From Aestuariirhabdus sp049985285 (lineage in GTDB: Bacteria; Pseudomonadota; Gammaproteobacteria; Pseudomonadales; Aestuariirhabdaceae), in the NCBI RefSeq assembly GCF_049985285.1, contig NZ_JBNIEU010000002.1, forward strand, positions 558,001 through 622,000: a DNA stretch of 64,000 nucleotides, written 5' to 3'. Each line of letters opens with the position of its first letter. The stretch's first letter is position 1. Below are positions 34,507 through 41,586 of the stretch, piece after piece. The position numbers were made by a program, and so were the translations under genes. The notes under the pieces are model-generated. The model was not told the DNA's origin, searched no databases, and saw only the letters and a program-made list of their open reading frames with translations.

Positions 34507-35185
34507 AGCAGCGATGCAGCGGTTGCTTGAGGGGCAAATTGTAAGGCGTTGACCTGCGGGGCGTGCGCCTCGAAGGAGTCCTGTTCACAGTGATGTCATC
34601 CGCGGGGCTTTTCCTGCCCAAGGGGGCTCAGTCCTTCAGGATTCCTGAGCGGAGGTCCGAAAAACCTTCGGGAGACTGAGTCGCCTCAGACCATCTACAC
34701 TGACTTGGGGGGCGGGTAAAATGGCGGTAGGTCGTAACCTGAATTCAGAATGTGAAGTAGAGCTTCAGGAGCCAATGATGCTATCGATGAGCACTCCATG
34801 GAGAGTGGGTTTTTTCTGCTATCGGTGTTGTTGTTTCCTTGCGAGGTCGTTGCCGACTGTGTCGAACCCCAGGCTACTGGTGGCGGGGGCTATGGTGCCA
34901 ATGTTTGAACGCAAGGGGCGGCCCTCACTTGAGCGACCGGCGCAGGATACTGTTTGAGCCGGCAGCTGCTGCCTGCGTCAACCTCCGGATCACCAACGCG
35001 AGTTCCTAAGGGCCTGGCATCGGCTCTACGAAAACCGCAGAGCGGATCCTGTACGCAGCATTCTGGCGCGCTATGGCGTAGAATCTATGTGGTGGATTGA
35101 TGTGAAAAAGCAGTATCGGCACTCTACCAGCCGGTGATCTCGCGAGAGAATCCTGGACGAGTAACCTAAAGGGGTAACCGACATT
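34507..35185. other. 679-nt spacer with possible decayed reading frame
   Basis: No confident gene. From 34721 to 35137 one plus-strand frame is open except for a single TGA at 34955-34957. The part after the TGA reads HQREFLRAWHRLYENRRADP, then YGVESMWWIDVKKQYR and a stop at 35135. The codon content there looks protein-like, whereas the first part is Cys- and Met-rich and less so. The last about 50 nt before 35186 hold the ribosome binding site (AAAGGGG) of the TraB gene. Confidence 0.4.
34958..35137 (+). pseudogene. Possible C-terminal remnant of a degraded gene
   Basis: A 59-codon open stretch without a usable start, ending at TGA 35135-35137. Aromatic and charged residues (AWHRLYENRR, MWWIDVKKQY) look protein-like. 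It is in frame with an upstream open segment (34721-34954) interrupted only by one TGA. No family recognised, so this may be a decayed gene or chance. Confidence 0.3.
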
Positions 35186-36067
35186 GTGAATAGAGCACTC
35201 AAGCGTTTACTGGGTCTACTCGTGGTGGTGGCACTGCCGACGCTGACCTCTACCCCCGTGTCGGCAGAGGGAGCGGTATGGCGAGTGAGCAGCGCAGAGG
35301 GACAGTTCTATATCGGTGGAACCTTGCACCTGCTCAGTGCCAGTGATTACCCGCTACCCGAAGCCTATGCCCGGGCTTATGCCGACGCCGATGCTATTGT
35401 GCTGGAGGCGGATCTGGCGATGATCGAGTCCCCCGATTTTCAGCAACGGCTCATGTCCCGAATGCTTTACCCCGAAGGGGAAAACCTGCAGTCTCGCTTG
35501 AGCCCAGAGGTGTATCAGAAGCTAGAAGCCTACTGCCGCGCAAAGGGCTACCCCATGACCCTGATTCAGAATTTTCGCCCGGGGCTGGTGTCGGTCACTT
35601 TATCCGTATTGGAGATGCAGCGTATGGGGATGGCCGGGACGGGGGTTGATCAGTATTTTTACCGTAAGGCGTTGGCGGACGACAAACAGATTGGTGAGCT
35701 GGAGACCGTAGACGAACAGCTGGCGGCGATGGCCTCCATGGGGGAAGGCAAGGAGGATGAGATGATCCTCAATACATTACGAGACCTCCAAACCCTGCCT
35801 GCGGCGTTGCACTCGGTCAAGGAGGCGTGGCGACAGGGTGACCTGGAACGGTTGCAGGAAGAGGTGATGTTGCCCATGCAGGAGTCCTATCCTGATATCT
35901 ATCGACAGTTGTTGGTGGATCGAAACAGCGCATGGCTGGGAAAACTTGAGGCGCTGCTCTCGACCCGCCAGACCGAGTTGGTGCTGGTGGGTGCCTTGCA
36001 TCTGGTGGGCGAAGATGGCGTATTGCAGCGCCTTAGTGAGCAGGGTTATCTGGTCGAGCGTTGGTAA
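35186..36067 (+). CDS. TraB/GumN family protein
   Basis: 293 residues; start GTG 35186 with AAAGGGG upstream. A signal peptide precedes SAEGAVWRVSSAEGQFYIGGTLHLL; the GTLHLL and the C-terminal VGALHLVGEDGVLQRL are the two conserved GxxH motifs of the TraB/GumN (Tiki-like) fold. Eukaryotic Tiki proteins of this fold are metalloproteases; bacterial members are secreted or periplasmic and uncharacterised. It converges with gcvT. Confidence 0.92.
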   Translation: MNRALKRLLGLLVVVALPTLTSTPVSAEGAVWRVSSAEGQFYIGGTLHLLSASDYPLPEAYARAYADADAIVLEADLAMIESPDFQQRLMSRMLYPEGENLQSRLSPEVYQKLEAYCRAKGYPMTLIQNFRPGLVSVTLSVLEMQRMGMAGTGVDQYFYRKALADDKQIGELETVDEQLAAMASMGEGKEDEMILNTLRDLQTLPAALHSVKEAWRQGDLERLQEEVMLPMQESYPDIYRQLLVDRNSAWLGKLEALLSTRQTELVLVGALHLVGEDGVLQRLSEQGYLVERW

Positions 36068-36096
36068 GGCCGCGGGCGCATCGCCAAATATGAAAC

Positions 36097-36121
36097 GGGG
36101 GGAGCTCTTGGGGCTCTCCCC
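36097..36121. terminator. Possible bidirectional terminator hairpin
   Basis: GGGG-GAGC and GCTC-TCCCC pair with a one-base bulge around a TCTTGGG loop, between the convergent TraB gene (ends 36067) and gcvT (ends 36131). No U-tract is present, so this is tentative. Confidence 0.4.
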
Positions 36122-36130
36122 GAGTTGGTG

Positions 36131-37252
36131 TTATCCCCGGTAGTAACGCTGTTCTACGAAGGGGGTGCGCGACACCGTCAGGGGCAGTTGTTTTCCACGA
36201 ACCAGTGCAAACACCTGGGTGTCGATGGCGCTATAGGGGGTGGATACGTAGCCCATGGCCACCGGGGCGTTGATGGTCGGGCCAAAACTGCCGCTGGTAA
36301 CTACCCCGATCTTTTCACCCTGCCCGTTGACCAGTTCGGCCCCCTCACGAATGGGAGCACGGCCCTCGGCCAGCAGGCCCACGCGCTTGCGCGAGTAGCT
36401 CTTATTGGCGATCTGTTCAAAAATGATCTCGGCACCGGGAAACCCCCCGGGGCGCTCCCCGTCAGCCCGGCGCGACTTGCTGATGGCCCAGATCAGGCTG
36501 CCCTCTATTGGCGTTGTCGTGGTATCAATGTCATGACCATACAGGCAGAGCCCCGCTTCCAGTCGCAGTGAGTCGCGGGCACCCAGGCCAATCGCCTCCA
36601 CTTCGGGTTGCTCTAAAAAAAGGCGGCAGAGGCGTTCGGCTTCCGCGTTAGGGATAGATATCTCGTAGCCATCCTCTCCGGTATAGCCCGAGCGGCTGAC
36701 GAAACAGTCGACGCCATCAATGCTCAGGTGACGTGAATCCATAAATACCATGTCGGCAACCTCGGGAGTGATACGGCCCAGGGCGGTTGCGGCCGCTGGT
36801 CCCTGCAGTGCAACTAGAGCTCGGTCATCGAGGCGCTCGAGCTGGATGCCATCGCCGAGGTTCGCCTGCAGATGGGCGATATCCTGCTCTTTGCACGCCG
36901 CGTTGACCACCACGTAGAGGTGGTCGCCGAAGTTGGTCACCATGAGGTCGTCGAGCAGGCCTCCCTGGTCATTGGTGAACAGGGCGTAGCGTTGTTTACC
37001 AACAGGGAGTCCGACGATATCGACCGGTACGAGGGATTCCAGAGCGGCCGCAACATTGCTGCCAGACAGTTTCACCTGGCCCATGTGGGAGACATCGAAC
37101 AGTCCCGCTTTTTCCCGTGTTTGCAGGTGCTCTTTTTTAACGCCGAGGGGGTACTGCACCGGCATCTCGTACCCGGCGAAGGGAACCATTTTGGCACCCA
37201 GCTCCAGGTGCAGGTTATAAAGAGACGTTTTCAGTAGAGGGCTATCGGACAT
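36131..37252 (-). CDS. gcvT: Aminomethyltransferase (glycine cleavage T protein)
   Basis: 373 residues. It transfers the methylene group from the aminomethyl-lipoyl H protein to tetrahydrofolate. Visible blocks are LHLELGAKMVPFAGYEMPVQYPLG, GLFDVSHMGQVKLSG, VSRSGYTGEDGYEI, LGARDSLRLEAGLCLYGHD and GVVTSGSFGPTINAPVAMGYV. The length is normal. No gcvH or gcvP follows on this strand: the next gene is the convergent TraB gene, so gcvT stands alone here. The 306-nt upstream spacer holds a palindrome over the likely transcription start (37359-37374). Confidence 0.95.
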   Translation of the reverse strand: MSDSPLLKTSLYNLHLELGAKMVPFAGYEMPVQYPLGVKKEHLQTREKAGLFDVSHMGQVKLSGSNVAAALESLVPVDIVGLPVGKQRYALFTNDQGGLLDDLMVTNFGDHLYVVVNAACKEQDIAHLQANLGDGIQLERLDDRALVALQGPAAATALGRITPEVADMVFMDSRHLSIDGVDCFVSRSGYTGEDGYEISIPNAEAERLCRLFLEQPEVEAIGLGARDSLRLEAGLCLYGHDIDTTTTPIEGSLIWAISKSRRADGERPGGFPGAEIIFEQIANKSYSRKRVGLLAEGRAPIREGAELVNGQGEKIGVVTSGSFGPTINAPVAMGYVSTPYSAIDTQVFALVRGKQLPLTVSRTPFVEQRYYRG

Positions 37253-37358
37253 GGGGTTCTCCGCAGGTGGCCTGATGGGGGCGTAAAAGCCTGAAGGTAT
37301 AAACGTAGACGACTGGAGCCAGCTTTACCCGGTAACCATCGCCTCCTCAATGTGCAGT

Positions 37359-37374
37359 GTTTCCTATAGGAAAC
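37359..37374. promoter_or_regulatory. 16-nt perfect palindrome, candidate operator over the gcvT promoter
   Basis: GTTTCCTATAGGAAAC is a perfect dyad. On the minus strand a good -10 hexamer TATACT lies at 37377-37382, so transcription of gcvT would begin at about 37370, inside the palindrome. That position is typical of a repressor operator. The start codon is about 118 nt further down. A weak T-rich -35 is possible near 37399-37404. The cognate regulator is unknown. Confidence 0.6.
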
Positions 37375-37558
37375 AAAGTATACTGGTAGCAGGGTTTGGA
37401 AAAAAGGGTTTTGTGCGCTGATTCCCATCATGCAATGTCAACGCCCTGGGGGCTATTGAGGGATGTCAGTGTTGGCGCGGATCGGGTTGCAAAATGCTGG
37501 AACCCTGACTAGAGATTAGGTGTCTTGAATAGAGCGTCGCCACAGAAGGAGCAGAGCA

Positions 37559-38347
37559 ATGGAGCGCCGACAGGCTCAATGGATTGGAACGGTAGCGATG
37601 GCCGCGTTGTTGATGGGAGGGTGCCAGGTGTTGGGGCTGGATGGGCGAGCCTCGATTGACACACAGGTGAATTATCGCGAGCGCATGATGTTGCCGCCGG
37701 ACTCCCGAATTACCGTGAGGTTGCAGGATGTGTCGAAAGCGGATGGGGCCGCCGAAACGCTGGACGAGCAGCAGCTTGTGTCGGCGGGTAAGGCTCCGCC
37801 CTATAGCCTGACGCTGCGTTATGATCCTGCGCAGATCGATCAGCGGCACCGTTATGCGGTGCGCGCCGAAATTCGTAATGCGGGCAAGCTCATGTTCACC
37901 ACTACCGAACATATCGACCCCTTTGCCGAGGATTCCCCCAGGCCACTTGCTTTGCTGGTACATCGGGTCGGCGGGCACACCCCGACCCTAAATACAGCCA
38001 GCTTGAATCATACCTACTGGAAATTGGTCCGCTTGGAGGACAGGGCGGTTGTCGAGGGTTGGGGTGGCGAAGCCTTGTACATTCGGTTTGATGCCGAGGC
38101 CGCCCACGCGGGTGGGTTCTCGGGCTGCAATCGTTTTAGTGCGAGCTTTAAGCTAAGCGGGTCAGGGATACGCTTTGGTCCGATCATGTCTACCCGGCGC
38201 GCTTGTGCCAGCGGGATGGAGCAGGAGGGGCGTTTTCTGACGCAGCTCGAAGCGGCGGTAGGTTACAGCATTAAAGGCAGTATGTTGGCCTTACTCAACG
38301 CAGAGCGTAAAGTGATGGCTGTATTTGAGGCGCAGGCTAGTCCCTGA
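37559..38347 (+). CDS. Lipoprotein with YbaY-like and META domains
   Basis: 262 residues; start ATG 37559 with AAGGAG upstream. Lipoprotein signal with lipobox MGGC. The N-terminal domain (about 30-140) matches the YbaY-like lipoprotein pattern (MMLPPDSRITVRLQDVS, PPYSLTLRYDPAQID, YAVRAEIRNAGKLMFTTTEH). The C-terminal domain (about 145-258) is a META/HslJ domain with LNHTYWKLVRL, GGFSGCNRFSASF, GPIMSTRRAC and LLNAERKVMAVFE. This fusion is common in gammaproteobacteria; META proteins are linked to envelope stress or antibiotic tolerance. It is divergent from gcvT. Confidence 0.88.
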   Translation: MERRQAQWIGTVAMAALLMGGCQVLGLDGRASIDTQVNYRERMMLPPDSRITVRLQDVSKADGAAETLDEQQLVSAGKAPPYSLTLRYDPAQIDQRHRYAVRAEIRNAGKLMFTTTEHIDPFAEDSPRPLALLVHRVGGHTPTLNTASLNHTYWKLVRLEDRAVVEGWGGEALYIRFDAEAAHAGGFSGCNRFSASFKLSGSGIRFGPIMSTRRACASGMEQEGRFLTQLEAAVGYSIKGSMLALLNAERKVMAVFEAQASP

Positions 38348-38535
38348 GGTTTAAGGCGATGAAATCAGGGGGGGCTTCCCTGTTTGCCTGGTTGCTGCAC
38401 ACCTATACGCCACATGGATGCCGCTAGAGTGGGGGTATTGCATCTCCTTAGGGGATAAGGAGAGAAAAGCGCAGCCATAATGAGCGCACTTTTCTGTCCA
38501 GGGCGCCCTTTTAGGGAGGGGCCTAAGGGGTGTCC

Positions 38536-40206
38536 CTACTCCAGCCCATCAATCACTCCGTCGGCGTTTACCCGCATCCGTTCGGCAGCGGGTGTTTTGG
38601 GCAGTCCAGGCATGCGCATGATGTCGCCGGTAAGGACCACGATAAACCCGGCTCCCGAGTTGACGTGAAGGTTACGGATAGTGACTTCGAAGTCCCGTGG
38701 TCGCCCGTGTAATAGCGGATCGTCGGAGAGGGAGCTGGGTGCCTTGGCGATACAGATGGGGAGCTCTGCAAGCCCCAGCTGTTCGATCTGGCGCAGGTCC
38801 TTTTCTGCCTGGCGGGTAAAGGCGATGTCGTCAGCGCCGTACATCTGTCGGCAGACGGCGCGAATTTTTTCGAGAATCGGCAAATCCAGGCCATAGAGGG
38901 GGATAAAGGGGCGGTTGTTGTCAATGCTTGCCATCACCAACCTGGCCAGTTCCACCGCTCCCTTTCCGCCATCGGCGTGGTGGGTGGTGAGGGCACAGGC
39001 TACCCCATGCTGCTGGCAGCGCTGTTGAATCACCGCTACCTCCTCATCGCTGTCGGTCGCAAATCGATTGATGGCGACCACCGGGTACTTATTGAAATGC
39101 TGGACACTCTCGATATGCTTATCGAGGTTTCCAAGCCCGAGGTGCAGGGCTTCGATATCCTCGCAAGCGAGGTCTGCGCGCGCTTTGCCGCCATGCATCT
39201 TCAGTGCACGTACCGTCGTCACCAACACCACGGCATCGGGGTCCAGTTCACCGAGGCGGCATTTGATGTCAAAAAATTTCTCCGCGCCCAGATCAAAGCC
39301 AAACCCAGCTTCCGTAATTGTCCACTCGGCATACTGCATTGCCATGCGGGTCGCGACCAGGCTGTTGCAGCCATGGGCGATATTGGCGAAAGGCCCACCA
39401 TGGACAAAAGCGGGTGTACCCCCGAAGCATTGCACCAGATTGGGGTGAAGGGCGTCGCGCAGCAGGGCCATCATGGCGCCGGTGATCTTGAGTTGGCGCG
39501 CGTAGACCGGCTCACCCTGATAGCTATAGGCCACTAATGTACGGTCTAGTCGTTGTTGCAGGTCATCGGCATCGCTGGCCAGGCACAGCATCGCCATCAC
39601 CTCGGAGGCTGCCGTGATATCGAATCCCCCCTCCCTTGGAATGCCTTGCCCCTTGCCGCCCAATCCCACCACGATGTGGCGTAGGGAGCGATCGTTCATG
39701 TCCATGACTCGGCGCCAGACGATCTGGCGGGGATCAATGCCCAGGGGATTGCCGTGAAAAATGTGATTATCGATGCTGGCCGAGAGCAGGTTGTTGGCCG
39801 AGGTGATGGCGTGAAAGTCGCCGGTGAAATGCAGATTAATTCGGTCGGCGGGCATGATTTGGCTATACCCGCCACCGGTAGCGCCGCCTTTCATTCCCAG
39901 GCAGGGGCCGAGGGAGGGTTCACGCAAGGCCAGGCAGACCGACTCGCCGAGCTGAGTAAACGCCTCACCCAGACCGATAGTAGTAGTGGTTTTGCCCTCC
40001 CCGGATGCGGTTGGAGTGGTCGCCGAGACCAGTATCAGTCGCGCCTTTCCCTCTTGCGTGCGGGGTTGCTTCAGGGCTTTGAGGTCGACCTTGCAGATAT
40101 CGCGTCCATAGTGCATTCGGTGCGCCGGGTCGATCTTCAGGGCGTCGGCAATTTCGTCGATGGGGCGTGGGCTGAATTGTTTGGCTATCTCGATATCGCT
40201 GGGCAT
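38536..40206 (-). CDS. fhs: Formate-tetrahydrofolate ligase
   Basis: 556 residues from ATG 40206. It joins formate to tetrahydrofolate using ATP, making 10-formyl-THF. Visible features are the ATP-binding PTASGEGKTTTTIGLGEAF, REPSLGPCLGMKGGATGGGYSQ, FTGDFHAITSANNLL, GFDITAASEVMA and FVHGGPFANIAHGCNS. The length and the C-terminal MRMPGLPKTPAAERM are typical. It is not in an obvious operon. Together with the formaldehyde genes near 51.4-53.4 kb and gcvT it belongs to one-carbon metabolism. Confidence 0.96.
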   Translation of the reverse strand: MPSDIEIAKQFSPRPIDEIADALKIDPAHRMHYGRDICKVDLKALKQPRTQEGKARLILVSATTPTASGEGKTTTTIGLGEAFTQLGESVCLALREPSLGPCLGMKGGATGGGYSQIMPADRINLHFTGDFHAITSANNLLSASIDNHIFHGNPLGIDPRQIVWRRVMDMNDRSLRHIVVGLGGKGQGIPREGGFDITAASEVMAMLCLASDADDLQQRLDRTLVAYSYQGEPVYARQLKITGAMMALLRDALHPNLVQCFGGTPAFVHGGPFANIAHGCNSLVATRMAMQYAEWTITEAGFGFDLGAEKFFDIKCRLGELDPDAVVLVTTVRALKMHGGKARADLACEDIEALHLGLGNLDKHIESVQHFNKYPVVAINRFATDSDEEVAVIQQRCQQHGVACALTTHHADGGKGAVELARLVMASIDNNRPFIPLYGLDLPILEKIRAVCRQMYGADDIAFTRQAEKDLRQIEQLGLAELPICIAKAPSSLSDDPLLHGRPRDFEVTIRNLHVNSGAGFIVVLTGDIMRMPGLPKTPAAERMRVNADGVIDGLE

Positions 40207-40365
40207 GGGATACTTCCGGTAGGGGGGCGATGGGAGGCACCGCCCCAAGCAAAAACAGTTGTTATCAGGCTAGCGGGGGGTGGCCAGCGGCGCAAGTCGT
40301 GGTTTATCCCTATACACCCAAAATCTACGATTATCAGCCCATCGGTGGCCAGGTCGTACTTGCAT

Positions 40366-41064
40366 ATGAGACTTGTTAACTTTATTAAAAAGCAATGTGA
40401 GCTGGGCCGACCCGCGGCGCGAGGGTTAATTGCTGCCGGGCGGGTTTGGGTTGATGGTAATCAGCAACGGGATGGGGGCTTCCGGGTGACCCCTTACAAT
40501 AGCATTGCGCTGGACGGCGAACTGTTGCAACGAGGAACGCCTTGTTACCTGATGCTGCATAAGCCGGAGGGCGTGGTTAGCGCCACCCGTCATCCGGATC
40601 ACACCACGGTGGTGGATCTGGTGCCTGCTGAACTTCGCGCCGGCTTGCATCTGGCTGGGCGTCTGGATATCACGACGACGGGGTTGTTGTTACTTACCAA
40701 TGATGGCTTTTGGTCAAAACAGCTTTCACGCCCGGAAAACAAGGTGGCAAAGGTCTATCGAGTTGCCACTGAATATCCGATCACGGCTGAATATGTGCAG
40801 CAATTTGCTGCAGGGATCTATTTTGGCTACGAGGATATGGTTACTGCTCCGGCCCATCTTGAGTTGCTGGGTGAGTGTCTGGCGCGCTTGACCTTGCATG
40901 AGGGTCGTTACCATCAGGTTAAACGCATGTTTGGTTATTTTGATAATCCGGTGCGAGCATTGCACCGGGAACGCATCGGTGAGCTGGTGCTCGACCCGGC
41001 GCTGGCGCCTGGCGAATATCGGCCACTTACCGCTGCCGAAATCAGCGCGCTCTCTCCCCGGTAA
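40366..41064 (+). CDS. rsuA: 16S rRNA pseudouridine(516) synthase RsuA-like
   Basis: 232 residues from ATG 40366. The frame is open much further upstream, but that part is the antisense of fhs. N-terminal S4-like RNA-binding domain (MRLVNFIKKQCELGRPAARGLIAAGRVWVDGN), then the pseudouridine synthase domain with the catalytic Asp in AGRLDITTTGLLLLTND and the closing EGRYHQVKRMFGYFDNPVRALHRERIG. RsuA modifies U516 of 16S rRNA in E. coli; RluE/RluF specificity cannot be excluded. It is divergent from fhs with a 159-nt spacer. Confidence 0.9.
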   Translation: MRLVNFIKKQCELGRPAARGLIAAGRVWVDGNQQRDGGFRVTPYNSIALDGELLQRGTPCYLMLHKPEGVVSATRHPDHTTVVDLVPAELRAGLHLAGRLDITTTGLLLLTNDGFWSKQLSRPENKVAKVYRVATEYPITAEYVQQFAAGIYFGYEDMVTAPAHLELLGECLARLTLHEGRYHQVKRMFGYFDNPVRALHRERIGELVLDPALAPGEYRPLTAAEISALSPR

Positions 41065-41586
41065 TAAGCGCGACTCGCAGGTGCCTTGGTTCGAGTTGTT
41101 GCCGGTCGAACCCAATCGGTCTGCCTTGCTAGATTAAAAAGAGTAACGCCTGACCTAAAAAATGAGAAGAACTATTGTTTAGCGTAGGGCTGCCGTAGCT
41201 GTGTACAGAGCCAAAGTGGGTGCGCCCCTCGCTGTTCCACTCAACAAAAAAATATAGTTGTCACCGGCGTTCCATCGCGCGTCCCCCTCTGTTGGCCTTG
41301 GTGCAAACGGCTGAGGTTACCTATTACGGGTAGATACAGCCAAAGTGGGTGTGCAGGCGATCGGCACTCAGAGCAGGGTTCGTGGCAGCAGGGGCAGAGT
41401 GGGAGGGTGTAAGCTTGGTGTTATTGTCGGTGTTGTTTCGGGTGTTGTTTCGGGTGTTGTTATAGGGGCTATGATGCCAGAAATTCTCGCTATGAAAAGC
41501 AGGCACTTGTCACTAAATAGAGCCTGTTCAACAGCGCTGTCAGGTTACATAATGGAGCTACATTTTGAGTGACAGGGAGCCGGACC
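41065..41586. other. 522-nt spacer upstream of ppc with short repeats
   Basis: No confident gene. A short direct repeat (core GCCAAAGTGGGTG) occurs at 41210-41222 and 41339-41351 with similar flanks. A 12-nt tandem repeat lies at 41417-41464. The promoter of ppc should be in the last 100 nt, but I cannot place hexamers with confidence. Confidence 0.5.
41417..41464 (+). repeat. Tandem repeat, four 12-nt units
   Basis: Four consecutive units start with GGTGTT; units 2 and 3 (41429-41440 and 41441-41452) are identical (GGTGTTGTTTCG), units 1 and 4 differ in the last bases. The array lies 123 nt before the ppc start. In one plus-strand frame it would encode hydrophobic Gly-Val-Val repeats, in the minus strand Asn-Asn-Thr repeats; neither is a credible gene. 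Confidence 0.85.

Noticed and set aside
34955..34957. Selenocysteine UGA readthrough
   Set aside because: No convincing SECIS hairpin follows, the flanking frame has no known selenoprotein similarity and no Sec genes are visible.
37253..37460. Glycine riboswitch upstream of gcvT
   Set aside because: The expected tandem aptamer motifs are not present in the minus-strand leader; only a palindrome and a -10 box are seen.
39754..40365. Upstream extension of rsuA
   Set aside because: It is the antisense of fhs; the S4-like N-terminus begins at ATG 40366.
41345..41572. Small gene with a GVVSGVV segment
   Set aside because: The hydrophobic segment is just the 12-nt tandem repeat read in frame; no ribosome binding site.
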